Shown in pieces: positions 1 through 8,588 of a DNA stretch of 64,000 nucleotides (within the stretch, counting starts at the first letter, position 1; every line of letters begins with the position of its first letter). Source of the DNA: Mesobacillus subterraneus (GTDB taxonomy: Bacteria; Bacillota; Bacilli; Bacillales; Cytobacillaceae); assembly GCF_003937825.1 (NCBI RefSeq), contig NZ_RSFW01000018.1:1-64000 (forward strand). Reading direction: 5' to 3'. Both the position numbers and the translations under genes were made by a program. Below the pieces are notes generated by a model. It ran no database searches and was not told the origin of the DNA. It saw only the letters and a program-made list of their open reading frames with translations.

Positions 1-142
1 CATTTTCACCGCTCCTCCACCGGATTTTGTCCGAAGTCCTATCATCTTCGGACATTTTCACTGCTTCTCCACGGGATTTTGTCCGAAGTCATGCCCTCTT
101 CGGACATTTTCACCGCTCCTCCACCAGATTTTGTCCGAAGTT
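1..142. repeat. 52-bp imperfect tandem repeat, cut by window edge
   Basis: Nearly three direct copies with an exact 52-bp period begin at 1, 53 and 105; the third is partial. Each copy holds TCCGAAG and, at its junction with the next copy, CTTCGGA, so a 7-bp inverted repeat recurs once per unit and could form a small hairpin. No reading frame with a ribosome site crosses it. The array probably continues to the left of the window. Its function is unknown. Confidence 0.85.
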
Positions 143-224
143 TTTCATTTTTCTTGTGTAAAACAAATAACCCCCAATCCCAGCAGGATCAAAGGCCTAA
201 AGCAACAAAGTTTACGAAATAAGC

Positions 225-255
225 CTAAAAAAACAAAAAACTGCCATACGGCAGT
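225..255 (-). terminator. Intrinsic terminator after the NarL-type regulator
   Basis: On the minus strand CTGCCGTATGGCAG forms a tight hairpin followed by a T-rich run. It lies 9 bases past the stop codon of the response regulator gene and closes the two-component operon. Confidence 0.8.
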
Positions 256-263
256 TCCTTGGT

Positions 264-908
264 TTAATTCAAATACGGTACCAGCTTATTTTGGACCGCA
301 TAGATGATGGCTTGTGAGCGGCTATTGACGTTCAGCTTCTTATAAATTTTGTTCACGTGAATCTTTACCGTTTTATCGCTTATGGATAGATGTGCGGCGA
401 TTTCCTTGTTGGACTTCCCTCTGACCAGTTGATTGAGTACTTCCTTCTCCCTATTGGTCAATTCATTCTCCTGATTGCTATAGTCATTCTGCAGACGGTG
501 ATAGGATATTAACTTGCTTGCCATTTTCGGGTGTATAATAGAGTTTCCTTGATGGATTTTCCGGATTGCGTCGATGACTTCCATGGACGAAGCATCCTTC
601 AATAAGTATCCATCAGCACCTTCCCGGAGAGCCGATTTAAAGTATTCATCATGATCAAACATCGTTAAAATTAGGATTTTACAGCCTGGATGTTTCTCTT
701 TGATCGGGGAAATGAGTTCGATGCCATTCTTATTGGGGAGATTAATATCTAATACAATGACATCAGGAATGGTAGTATCCAATACTTTCATTAAACTTTC
801 CCCTGAATCCGCTTCTCCTACCAGGAGCAGATCCTCTTCTATATCCAGGATACTGCGGATTCCATCTCTTAGTACTGTATGGTCATCCACTAACATAACC
901 TTAATCAT
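264..908 (-). CDS. NarL/LuxR-family response regulator
   Basis: This is a 214-residue DNA-binding response regulator. The receiver domain (about 1-120) has the acidic pair DD at 8-9, the phosphoacceptor Asp at 54 in IVLDINLP and the conserved Lys at 104 in LLKDA. A LuxR-type helix-turn-helix follows at about 149-193 (LTNREKEVL, then SNKEIAAHLSISDKTVKIHV). The start overlaps the stop of the upstream histidine kinase by 4 bases (ATGA), so the two are translationally coupled and are surely a cognate pair. The target genes and signal are not evident from the neighbourhood. The family is certain; the pathway is not. Confidence 0.93.
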   Translation of the reverse strand: MIKVMLVDDHTVLRDGIRSILDIEEDLLLVGEADSGESLMKVLDTTIPDVIVLDINLPNKNGIELISPIKEKHPGCKILILTMFDHDEYFKSALREGADGYLLKDASSMEVIDAIRKIHQGNSIIHPKMASKLISYHRLQNDYSNQENELTNREKEVLNQLVRGKSNKEIAAHLSISDKTVKIHVNKIYKKLNVNSRSQAIIYAVQNKLVPYLN

Positions 909-2731
909 GCTTTCTCCTCCTTACTAAAGTGCCGAATGCCTAGCCGGATTTCCGTACCCTTTCCTTCTGCACTGTCAATCTCCAGTTTGGCTCCAAATTT
1001 ATGGGCGAGCTCATTCATGGTGAGGATGCCAAAGTGAGGTTCTGATTGTCCGGATATCAACTTGTCATATAATGAGAAGCCTATACCGTCATCCTTGATT
1101 TTGATCATTGTCTGCTCCCGTCCATATTTAAGCATGACATCAATCTTTTTTGCTTTTGCATGTTTGACAGAGTTTTGCAGACTTTCCCGGAATATATCAT
1201 AGATCACTTTTTCTATTTGATAGCCTAATGCGTAAGGCTCACCCTTCTGAGAGAAGGTGATCTTAGCTATTCCTTCCTCCTCCGTTTTCCTGATCTTTTC
1301 TTGTATGGCTCGTTTTAAACCATATTGTTCAACTGGGCAGGTCCTTAATGAATAAATCGATTGACGAAGCTCCTTTAGGCTTTCTCTAAGTTGTTCAATC
1401 CATTGTTCGATTTGATGATTTAGGATGTCTCCTTTATTTTCATTTTTCCTCCTCAGCGAAGACTCCATCTTAAAGACGATGCCTGCCAGGGACTGGCCAA
1501 TGCCATCGTGAATATCACGGGCAATTCGGCTGCGCTCCTCCACAATCAATAATTTTTCATTCTCAAGGAGAAGAGAACGCGTTTTCAATGTACTGGCCAG
1601 AACATTGGATAGTACGGTCAAAGAACGAATTTCATCAAAGCTAAAACCAATGGCACTTACTCTGCCGACAATTAACATCCCCACTTTTTCATTGTCCATA
1701 ATAAGGGGAGAAAAGATTTGAGAAAGAATCATTTTATTAAAAATCGTATTGCTGGGCAGCTTTTCTAAATCCTTTCCGGTCACGATGGTCATTTCAGGAA
1801 TTTCTTCAAGATAAAGTTCCATGTCATCGCTCCATGCTACCTCGCTATTCACCTGCCCATCCTTCAGCAAAAGCTTCCATGAATGATTTTCTTTTGCCAA
1901 TAAAACAAAAGCATTCGCATTGAAGGTATCGGCCAAAAGGTTTTTCTTCTCATTAAGGTCATTTGTATTGTTCCTGTTCAACTCCGTACTCAGAATGGAT
2001 AATGCATTCAACCGCTTCTTTTCTATTCTTGCTTTTGTCAGAATTGAAATGGTCATAGTGATCACAATCCAAATGGACAGGAAAAGAATAATCGTAAAAT
2101 CAATGATATTCTCAGGAAGATAACTAGTGTATGTATCCAGGAAAACTAATAGGATGATGGACATAGTAGCAATAACCCATTCTTGCAGTGCTTTATCTTT
2201 CCACTCTCCTGTTGTAAATGGCAAAGGCCGTATATAAAAGAGAAGATCGTTTGTGACATTATTAATGAAAAAATAGAGTGCAGTAAAGGAGAAGATAATC
2301 AGCACGTTTTCATATGGAAACGCTAGCGAGTAGTTGCTCAATCCAATCTTGATCAGCCAATCAGCCCCCACAAGTGAAATGGTGTATTGGGCAATATTGA
2401 AAATGGTTGATGGAAGTGATCTTTTATGGTGAAAGGATTCAAAAATCAGTACAAACGCAAACACTACAAGAGCGGTATGAATACCAAAATATGCATTCAT
2501 AACAAAAAGTATAGGGAACGTCATCGTGCTGAACATTCTTATACTGAATAAGGGAATTTGAAAGTACTCCGAAAGCAACATAAGAATCATCAGAAGGAGT
2601 AAAACGATTGGCTTTTCCGTAAAAGTGGCATAAGGGATGGAGTAGAATATAAATCCCCACCCAATCATTCCAATGAGTATTATATAGTAATTGGAAATCT
2701 TCTTTCGAAAAAGAATCTCTTTATCTGTCAT
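905..2731 (-). CDS. Membrane sensor histidine kinase (HisKA_3 type) with GAF-like domain
   Basis: 608 residues. The first ~235 form a hydrophobic block with about seven or eight membrane helices, followed by a GAF-like region (about 250-390). The HisKA_3 dimerisation segment has the phosphoacceptor His in SRIARDIHDGIGQS, and a HATPase domain carries an N box around RESLQNSVKHAKA and the G box IKDDGIGFS. This layout resembles NreB/ComP-type kinases that signal to NarL-family regulators, and the regulator gene overlaps its 3' end. The ligand cannot be told from sequence. The start is preceded by GGGAGGAGAAT. Confidence 0.92.
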   Translation of the reverse strand: MTDKEILFRKKISNYYIILIGMIGWGFIFYSIPYATFTEKPIVLLLLMILMLLSEYFQIPLFSIRMFSTMTFPILFVMNAYFGIHTALVVFAFVLIFESFHHKRSLPSTIFNIAQYTISLVGADWLIKIGLSNYSLAFPYENVLIIFSFTALYFFINNVTNDLLFYIRPLPFTTGEWKDKALQEWVIATMSIILLVFLDTYTSYLPENIIDFTIILFLSIWIVITMTISILTKARIEKKRLNALSILSTELNRNNTNDLNEKKNLLADTFNANAFVLLAKENHSWKLLLKDGQVNSEVAWSDDMELYLEEIPEMTIVTGKDLEKLPSNTIFNKMILSQIFSPLIMDNEKVGMLIVGRVSAIGFSFDEIRSLTVLSNVLASTLKTRSLLLENEKLLIVEERSRIARDIHDGIGQSLAGIVFKMESSLRRKNENKGDILNHQIEQWIEQLRESLKELRQSIYSLRTCPVEQYGLKRAIQEKIRKTEEEGIAKITFSQKGEPYALGYQIEKVIYDIFRESLQNSVKHAKAKKIDVMLKYGREQTMIKIKDDGIGFSLYDKLISGQSEPHFGILTMNELAHKFGAKLEIDSAEGKGTEIRLGIRHFSKEEKA

Positions 2732-2863
2732 ATTCTCCTCCCATTCAAACTTTATAGTAGAAACCGGAACTGCCCGAGTATAATTCTACTAACCATATAC
2801 CGGGTCCTTTAAATAATTGCGACAATAACTGCCCTGATTTGTTGGTATAACGATAAAATTCAA

Positions 2864-2891
2864 CAAAAAAAGCGTTAATCCTTCTTAACGC
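2864..2891 (-). terminator. Intrinsic terminator-like hairpin
   Basis: Minus-strand GCGTTAA (6-nt loop) TTAACGC is a perfect 7-bp stem followed by a run of seven Ts. It sits just past the end of the decayed reading frame at 2906-3274 and upstream of the kinase gene, and so separates the two transcription units. Confidence 0.75.
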
Positions 2892-2905
2892 AAATAATGG
2901 TATAA

Positions 2906-3274
2906 TTAAAAAAATACCCAAACCCATATATACCAAGGCTTTGGACATTTTATAACTGTTTTTAATAAAGCGTTAATTTGTATTATACGAACATTAGTTC
3001 TTGTGACTATAATCTCTTCTTCAACTGTTTCAAATTGAAATACATGCTGCGTCAATGGCTTCAGGATTCGCTTTTCCTGTATTTGTGTTGGAAAGTATTT
3101 TTGCTTGCCGGTCCCCAGGTAATTCGCAAACTGCTCATTCTTAGCCCCTCCTTTCTTTATTTGGGTGAGCATATCATCATAAAGTAACCAAATTAGTAAG
3201 GAAATATCAAATTGGAAAGGAACATCGTCACCAAAGTTGTCACGAAGATCATCACAGAATACAACACCCCTCAA
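2906..3274 (-). pseudogene. Possible decayed gene of unknown function
   Basis: An open frame of 122 codons reads like real protein: acidic and aromatic stretches such as RGVVFCDDLRDNFGDDVP and KPLTQHVFQFETVEEE. No good start exists. The only start is a TTG without a ribosome site, and protein-like sequence (residues LTLPYFDY) continues upstream of it into the terminator of the next gene. It ends just before an intrinsic terminator, as a gene would. I infer a gene that lost its 5' end and possibly its original C-terminus. A strong AAGGAGGGG site inside it precedes a different-frame 25-codon ORF (3061-3138), which may be incidental. I do not recognise the family. Confidence 0.35.
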
Positions 3275-3308
3275 ATAATCGAAGTAAGGGAGTGTAAGTG
3301 AGGGAATG

Positions 3309-3341
3309 AAAAAAGTCGGTTCCTATGAAGGTGACCGACTT
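3309..3341 (-). terminator. Intrinsic terminator
   Basis: Minus-strand AAGTCGGT and ACCGACTT form an 8-bp stem with a T run directly after it, 18 bases past the stop of the 3359-3730 gene. Confidence 0.75.
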
Positions 3342-3358
3342 AAGACAAGGATTGATTT

Positions 3359-3730
3359 TTAATCATGACAAACGAGATATTTACTATTCCATATTTTGCA
3401 TCCACCAATACGCTTTTCAGTTTGGTTGGAAAAAAAGAACCCAGAACCATCTTGGTTGTCGAATTTCCAACCTAGGCTTTCCATTTTATCAATGAATTTT
3501 TGTTGTCCTTTCATATTATCTTTATAGGTGAGATACCAATTCTTCTCATTCACGCTTGTTATTAATACAATATCTTCTCCTGATTTCTCTAACATATTTA
3601 TCGCATCACTGGTACTTATTGATTTTATCGGAAAAGGTTCCTTCGGTTGCAACATATAAATTGTTGCAATCACGAGCACAACTATTACAAAAATTGCCAA
3701 GACAACATTACGATTCTTTAAATTCTGCAT
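3359..3730 (-). CDS. Small membrane-anchored protein, unknown function
   Basis: 123 residues. A single N-terminal membrane helix (about residues 9-27, VVLAIFVIVVLVIATIYM) is followed by a ~95-residue external domain with two Cys near the C-terminus (GGCKIW and VCHD), possibly a disulfide. The start is set at the ATG preceded by GAGGAGGG; an in-frame ATG 30 bases upstream lies before that ribosome site. The gene has its own terminator and stands alone between the decayed gene and the divergent secreted amidase. The upstream region 3731-3889 is very AT-rich. The family is not recognised. Confidence 0.7.
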   Translation of the reverse strand: MQNLKNRNVVLAIFVIVVLVIATIYMLQPKEPFPIKSISTSDAINMLEKSGEDIVLITSVNEKNWYLTYKDNMKGQQKFIDKMESLGWKFDNQDGSGFFFSNQTEKRIGGCKIWNSKYLVCHD

Positions 3731-3889
3731 GAAATTTCCCTCCTCTTTAAAAGATAACAAATTCCCTAACTAAAAAAATAGACTTTTTTACTAAAAATTC
3801 AAAAAATATAATATTTTTCTAGAAAATGTTATTTTTTTACTTAAAAGGATGATATTATGAAAAAGTTAATATGAGAAGGAGGTAGAATT

Positions 3890-4939
3890 ATGAAGTATTT
3901 TAGCAAAATTAGTCTTTGTGTAGTAACTGTATTTTTAACAATTGCGCCTACATTTGTAGGGGCGACATCAGAGGAGTCTCCTATTAAAATTCCTGGGACA
4001 AAGGTTGAAATCAAGCTCCATCCAACGTTAGGTACTGATAAAGTATCTGTCAAAAACAATGCTATGAAAGCCCACAAAGACGCTATCGCAATTGTTAACA
4101 AGTATTATCTGGAAAAATATGGTATTGTTCTTGATGTGAATTTAGATGATCGTGAATACCAAAACAAGGTTATGATGTTAGGAACAGCAGCTATGGATAC
4201 ACTTAGCGACAAAGAGATTAAAGAAATCATTAAGTTTGTAAAGTTTATGGACAGGTATGAGAATTACGGTAAAAATGACAAGATTGTTAAAATGAAAGAG
4301 AAAAATGATAATGGCCAATTGACTGCAGAAGAAAAAATGGAATTTGAAGAATTGTTGCCGATAGAAATTGATCAGTACACAGAAGAAACAGGTTCCGATG
4401 TTCCTACTTTCTCTACTACAGCAGTCTTTGCAAATGGTTATGATCAAATTGCAGCTAGAGATTATGCGCGTAAATGGACAAGTAATACTGAAAAGCTTCG
4501 AAATAACACCCAATTCCCGTATTATTCCAGATTAAATAATTGTTATTCTTGCTGGTGGGATTGTACAAACTTTGTTTCTCAATCTCTGATGGCTGGTGGT
4601 ATGAGGCATTTAGGGTATGATCAAACGTGGTATTACAGTAATTCAGGACCTTCTTATTCCTGGGGAGGAGCGAATAGCTTTTATAAGCATTGGAAGAACC
4701 GCGCTCCAGTTGCTGGCTCACACTCTGCCCTTCGGACCGGTGATGTAGTTAGTACTAACTATGACACAGATGCAGATATTGACCATACTGCAATCATTAC
4801 AAAGAATGATAGCTCTTATGCATCAGGTAAATGGCTAACACAACATACAGATGATATGGAAGAAAAAACAACGGTTGGAACCTGGGTGAGCAGAGGTTAC
4901 AAGATTGTTGGATATGAGATGGATAAAGCTTCTAATTAA
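3890..4939 (+). CDS. Secreted amidase-domain protein (Amidase_6-like)
   Basis: 349 residues with an N-terminal Sec signal peptide (about 1-25, cleavage near VGATSEE), a charged helical region to about residue 160, then a C-terminal putative amidase domain. The domain shows the hallmark order: YDQIAARDYARKW, the nucleophile Cys in WWDCTNFVSQ, and His in DIDHTAIIT and later HTDD. This family is annotated as NlpC/P60-like cell-wall amidase, but the substrate is inferred. AAGGAGG precedes the ATG. A strong terminator follows, so it is monocistronic. The upstream ~110 bp are extremely AT-rich. Confidence 0.85.
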   Translation: MKYFSKISLCVVTVFLTIAPTFVGATSEESPIKIPGTKVEIKLHPTLGTDKVSVKNNAMKAHKDAIAIVNKYYLEKYGIVLDVNLDDREYQNKVMMLGTAAMDTLSDKEIKEIIKFVKFMDRYENYGKNDKIVKMKEKNDNGQLTAEEKMEFEELLPIEIDQYTEETGSDVPTFSTTAVFANGYDQIAARDYARKWTSNTEKLRNNTQFPYYSRLNNCYSCWWDCTNFVSQSLMAGGMRHLGYDQTWYYSNSGPSYSWGGANSFYKHWKNRAPVAGSHSALRTGDVVSTNYDTDADIDHTAIITKNDSSYASGKWLTQHTDDMEEKTTVGTWVSRGYKIVGYEMDKASN

Positions 4940-4956
4940 AAAAGAACAAGTATATC

Positions 4957-4984
4957 AAAACCGGTCTATTGACCGGTTTTTTTA
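4957..4984 (+). terminator. Intrinsic terminator
   Basis: AAAACCGGTC and GACCGGTTTT flank a 4-base loop and are followed by Ts, 17 bases after the amidase stop codon. Confidence 0.9.
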
Positions 4985-5069
4985 TTCCAAAAAGAACTAT
5001 ACTCGTATATTTCTAGGTTCATCTGTCCATACTTCTGAATAAGAGAATGGCCAAGGAGGCGGGAAGATC

Positions 5070-5171
5070 ATGAGAAAAAAACAAAAAGAAAAAGAGGTTA
5101 AAGCTGTAAAGGCTGCGGAAAAGAAAATGAAGAAAGCTGGATTCAAAATAATAAATGTAAAAGTAAAATAA
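5070..5171 (+). CDS. Very small basic protein (33 aa), unknown
   Basis: This 33-residue lysine-rich peptide (MRKKQKEKEVKA..., ending INVKVK) is preceded by a perfect AAGGAGG nine bases before the ATG. It is almost entirely Lys, Glu and Ala in its first two thirds and so is likely one helix. A weak hairpin (GGCGGC/GCCGTC) with a T-rich tail follows the stop. The strong ribosome site is the main evidence that it is translated. I do not recognise it. Confidence 0.55.
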   Translation: MRKKQKEKEVKAVKAAEKKMKKAGFKIINVKVK

Positions 5172-5690
5172 GGCGGCCTTGAGCCGTCATTTCATTTTTA
5201 TGATGAGTTTATTAATGAACTACCTCACTTTTGACCCCCTTATATTGATTAAAAACATATAAAGATAAAAAACACATAAAGTAGTAAAAAGGCAGGGAGT
5301 AATAAAAAGACAAATAATAATAGGCTTTACTCCACCACCCCCATCTCTTCCTTACTCTCCGTAAGAAGAACTTAAATTTACAAGAGTGCCAATATCCAAG
5401 AATTAAGATATAAAGACATTTTCTATCTATGAAGTAACAAATCAACAAGATTTTCTTACTTCAACTAACATTTACACAAGGTTTTCTTTTAACTATCCAG
5501 CTTTCCACAGGTCTACATTCAAATATAAAACACATAAAAAAAATCCGGCTTGTTAGTAACATGCCGGTTTTGCTTTGGATTTCCATTATTTAATTAATCA
5601 ACCCATTATGAAAAGCCTTGCTGTTATCGATTTTTTTCGCAAGGCTGTTTAAATATTGAATTTGGCCAACTCAGGGACATCTCCGTTTTG
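5172..5690. other. Gene-poor spacer of about 520 bases
   Basis: AT-rich DNA. It holds a hairpin at 5541-5571 (ATCCGGC/GCCGGTT) followed on the minus strand by eight Ts, which has the form of a terminator but no assignable gene. A 78-codon minus frame at 5212-5448 is rich in Tyr, Phe and Trp and lacks a ribosome site; I do not call it. The right part leads into the IS3 remnant. Confidence 0.5.
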
Positions 5691-5695
5691 CTGGA

Positions 5696-6061
5696 AGATA
5701 CGAGTTAGTTTCCAAAATGTTGGATAAAGCTATTGCTTGCTTACACGAAGGAGAAGCCCCAATACTGCATTCGGATCAGGGCTGGCATTATCAAATGAAG
5801 CCATATATTCATGAATTAAAACAACATGGGATTATTCAAAGCATGTCCAGAAAAGGAAACTGTTTAGACAACGCAGTAATGGAGAACTTTTTTGGCCTCT
5901 TAAAGTCTGAACTATTATACATACAAGAATTTGAAAGTATGGATCACTTCAAGCAGGAGCTGGAACAATACATTGATTACTATAACCACAAACGGATCAA
6001 GGAAAAATTAAGAGGATTGAGTCCGGTGCAATACCGAATTCAATCCTCTGTAGCTGCTTAA
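5696..6061 (+). pseudogene. IS3-family (IS150-group) transposase, C-terminal fragment
   Basis: About 120 codons of the OrfB catalytic domain remain. Visible are the second catalytic Asp region ([10 protein letters not shown]), the [24 protein letters not shown] segment carrying the final Glu of the DDE triad, and the C-terminal [19 protein letters not shown]. The first catalytic Asp and all of OrfA are missing. Similarity begins near YELVSKML; sequence upstream does not look like transposase. It cannot be active. The right terminal inverted repeat follows at 6070-6089. Confidence 0.9.
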
Positions 6062-6069
6062 TATTAATA

Positions 6070-6089
6070 TGTCTAACTTTTTGGGGTCA
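6070..6089 (+). mobile_element. Right inverted-repeat end of the IS3-family remnant
   Basis: TGTCTAACTTTTTGGGGTCA, nine bases past the transposase stop, has the form of an IS150-group right end. No matching left end was found within the preceding 900 bases, so the element is a 3' remnant. Confidence 0.65.
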
Positions 6090-6154
6090 CTTCATCTTGG
6101 ACTAACGCCACCGCAAATTTATCGTAATGATTACTAAAATTTGTGGAAAAGAAT

Positions 6155-6889
6155 TTATTGAATCTTCCTCAAAAATGATTTGGTGCGATCCATCTGAGGG
6201 TTGTTGAATAGATCCTGGGGATTTCCTCGCTCAACGATGACACCGCCATCTATGAAGATCACTTCATCTGCTGCTTCCTGAGCAAACCGCATTTCGTGTG
6301 TGACAACCACCATGGTCATTCCTTCATTTGCTAAATCTTTCATAACGTTCAACACTTCTCTTACTAATTCTGGATCAAGAGCTGAGGTTGGTTCATCAAA
6401 CAGCATGACATCTGGTTCCATTGCGAGCGCCCTGGCTATCCCTACCCGTTGCTGCTGACCTCCAGAAAGCTGAAATGGATAATAATCTTTTTTATCAGAA
6501 AGACCTACTTTTTCGAGATAGTACTCAGCTTTTTCTCGCACTTTTTCTTTTGGTTCTTTTTTTACTGTAACCGGCCCTTCCATTACATTCTCTAGTGCTG
6601 CCATATGCGGGAAAAGGTTATAACTCTGGAAAACCATCCCTGTGTGCCGGCGGAAAGCCGAAAGAGCTGCAGGACTAACCTTTTTCGTAAAGTCCATTTC
6701 CTGTCCGCCAATCGAAATACTGCCTTCTGTTGGTGTCTCCAATACATTTAAGCATCGCAGGAAAGTTGTTTTACCAGAACCCGAAGGCCCGATAATGATA
6801 ACGACTTTGCCTTTGTCTATTTCCAAATCAATTCCTTTTAGAACTTCAAGCTCATTGAAAGATTTTTTCAACCCTTTAATCGTGATCAT
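6155..6889 (-). CDS. tcyC: Cystine/polar amino-acid ABC transporter ATPase
   Basis: 244-residue nucleotide-binding subunit of a polar amino-acid uptake transporter. Walker A is GPSGSGKTT, the signature [10 protein letters not shown], Walker [13 protein letters not shown], and the switch His lies in VVTHEMRFA. The start is placed at the ATG seven bases after GAAGGAGTGG; a more upstream in-frame ATG would put that ribosome site inside the gene. It is last in an operon after the permease and binding protein, the tcyA-tcyB-tcyC order of B. subtilis. Specificity rests on the binding protein. Confidence 0.9.
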   Translation of the reverse strand: MITIKGLKKSFNELEVLKGIDLEIDKGKVVIIIGPSGSGKTTFLRCLNVLETPTEGSISIGGQEMDFTKKVSPAALSAFRRHTGMVFQSYNLFPHMAALENVMEGPVTVKKEPKEKVREKAEYYLEKVGLSDKKDYYPFQLSGGQQQRVGIARALAMEPDVMLFDEPTSALDPELVREVLNVMKDLANEGMTMVVVTHEMRFAQEAADEVIFIDGGVIVERGNPQDLFNNPQMDRTKSFLRKIQ

Positions 6890-6912
6890 ATTAACCACTC
6901 CTTCGACCACAT

Positions 6913-7623
6913 TTAGCGTGATACATAACGATCCAGCCTATTTTCAATTCTCCCCTGAGCTATTGAAAGGAGAAAACAGATTACCCAGTAAATAAGCGCT
7001 GCTTCTGTATAAAGAAGCAGAAATTCATAATTTGTCGTTGCGATTTCCTGTGCCCTGCGGAACATCTCAGTGAGAAGAATCATTGAAGCAAGTGATGTAT
7101 CTTTTACCAGACTAATAAAAGTGTTGGATAATGGCGGAATCGATACCCTTGTGGCCTGTGGAAAAATGATTCTTTTTAACACTTGTCTGTTGTTCATGCC
7201 AATCGAATATCCTGCTTCCCATTGTCCCTTAGGAATAGAAAGGATGGCAGCTCTGATAATCTCTGACGCATATGCACCCACATTTAAACTGAAGCCGATA
7301 ATTGCTGATGGCCACGGGTCCAGTACAATCCCAATGGTGGGTAGACCGTAGAAAAGAATGAATAATTGCACTAGCAAAGGCGTTCCTCTGATTGCAGACA
7401 CGTAAACCCGCGCAACAGCCCTCAGGAATTTCACATCTGAAATTCTTGCGAGGGCTGTCAGAATAGCTAATCCTATACCAAATACAAATGAAATCAATGT
7501 TAAAGGAATCGTGTAAAAAATAGCCCCCTGAATAAGGGGGAGAAGTGAATTTTGTGCTATTTCAACCAGCCGGGCCATTCTTTCCGGATCAGCTAATATA
7601 TTATTCAAGTACATTTTCGCCAA
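6913..7623 (-). CDS. tcyB: Cystine/polar amino-acid ABC transporter permease
   Basis: 236 residues, about five membrane helices, with the HisMQ-family EAA loop around [20 protein letters not shown]. The frame opens with a TTG at 7623, and an ATG at 7614 is an alternative; neither has a strong ribosome site. The start lies inside the 3' end of the binding-protein gene (23-base overlap), so coupled translation is likely. It forms the membrane channel for the substrate delivered by the 7601-8431 lipoprotein. Confidence 0.88.
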   Translation of the reverse strand: MAKMYLNNILADPERMARLVEIAQNSLLPLIQGAIFYTIPLTLISFVFGIGLAILTALARISDVKFLRAVARVYVSAIRGTPLLVQLFILFYGLPTIGIVLDPWPSAIIGFSLNVGAYASEIIRAAILSIPKGQWEAGYSIGMNNRQVLKRIIFPQATRVSIPPLSNTFISLVKDTSLASMILLTEMFRRAQEIATTNYEFLLLYTEAALIYWVICFLLSIAQGRIENRLDRYVSR

Positions 7624-8431
7624 ACCACTTTATCGAAATTTTGTCGTAAGTACCGTCTGCAATCATATCAGCAAGTGCTCCATTCACTGCCTCTACAAGC
7701 GTTTCGCTGTCTTTTCTGAACATTAATCCACTTTGTGAAGCGTCCGGGCTCTCGGCAACAATTTTCACCTTTGCTTCCGGTTTTGCCTTTTTAAAATCCA
7801 GGAACGAAAGGTTTTCATTAATGGTCACATCTGCACGCTTAGACAAGAGCAGCTCAATCGCCTGGTTAAAGCCATCGACACCTACGATTTCTGCCCCTTG
7901 TTCCCTGGCCATATCAGCATAGTTACTTGTCATGGACTGAGCAGCCTTTTTATTCTTTAAATCTTCGAAACCCTTTACTTCATCATTATCTTCATGAGCG
8001 ATCAAAACTGCTGTAGACGTAATATATGGATTAGAAAATGCATATTTTTCTTCTCTTTCTGGCTTGATTCCTACCTGGTTCGCAATCATATCAAACCGCT
8101 TCGCATCCAGGCCGGCAAACATGGCATCCCACTGGGTTTCCTTAAACTCAGCCTCAACTCCAAGTCTTTTGGCGACCTCTTTCGCAATCTCTACATCAAA
8201 ACCTGTAAGTTCCCCATTATCGTCATGGAAAGTGAACGGAGGGTAGGTACCTTCTGTACCAACAAGCAGTTTTCCTTCTTTTTCGACTTTAGCAAGTACC
8301 GCATTTTCCTTTTCTGTTGCATCGTTCCCCTGAGGCACGTTGTCAGTGTTATCCTTGCTTTGCCCCCCGCAGCCTGTAATCGTAAGGACTGCTGCCAGAA
8401 TTAAAACAAATAGAAATGATAATTTTTTCAC
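7601..8431 (-). CDS. tcyA: Cystine-binding lipoprotein
   Basis: 276 residues with a lipobox (TITGC, lipid-linked Cys about residue 21) and an SBP_bac_3 fold. It shares with B. subtilis TcyA the motifs [50 protein letters not shown] and the ending [10 protein letters not shown], which is why I assign L-cystine rather than a generic polar amino acid. GGAGG precedes the ATG. It is first gene of the three-gene operon; the promoter should lie in 8432-8588, where no riboswitch is evident. Confidence 0.85.
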   Translation of the reverse strand: MKKLSFLFVLILAAVLTITGCGGQSKDNTDNVPQGNDATEKENAVLAKVEKEGKLLVGTEGTYPPFTFHDDNGELTGFDVEIAKEVAKRLGVEAEFKETQWDAMFAGLDAKRFDMIANQVGIKPEREEKYAFSNPYITSTAVLIAHEDNDEVKGFEDLKNKKAAQSMTSNYADMAREQGAEIVGVDGFNQAIELLLSKRADVTINENLSFLDFKKAKPEAKVKIVAESPDASQSGLMFRKDSETLVEAVNGALADMIADGTYDKISIKWFGENVLE

Positions 8432-8588
8432 TTAGTATTCCTCCTATTTAGTTATTACTATGAATGAATAGTCTTATCTAATAGCCATAACTTTTCTTAT
8501 ATTTACTTTCCCTTTATACAACTTGATTATTACTCGTATTTAAAAATTGTAATTGCTATGTTAAACAATAGCCCTTAATACCCAACTG

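Noticed and set aside
2745-2948. 67-codon minus frame upstream of the kinase gene
   Set aside because: No ribosome site and it spans the terminator hairpin at 2864-2891.
5228-5236. TGACCCCC as a possible left end of the IS3 remnant
   Set aside because: Only eight bases match; the rest of the expected end is absent.
5212-5448. 78-codon minus frame rich in aromatic residues
   Set aside because: No ribosome site, composition typical of translated AT-rich DNA.
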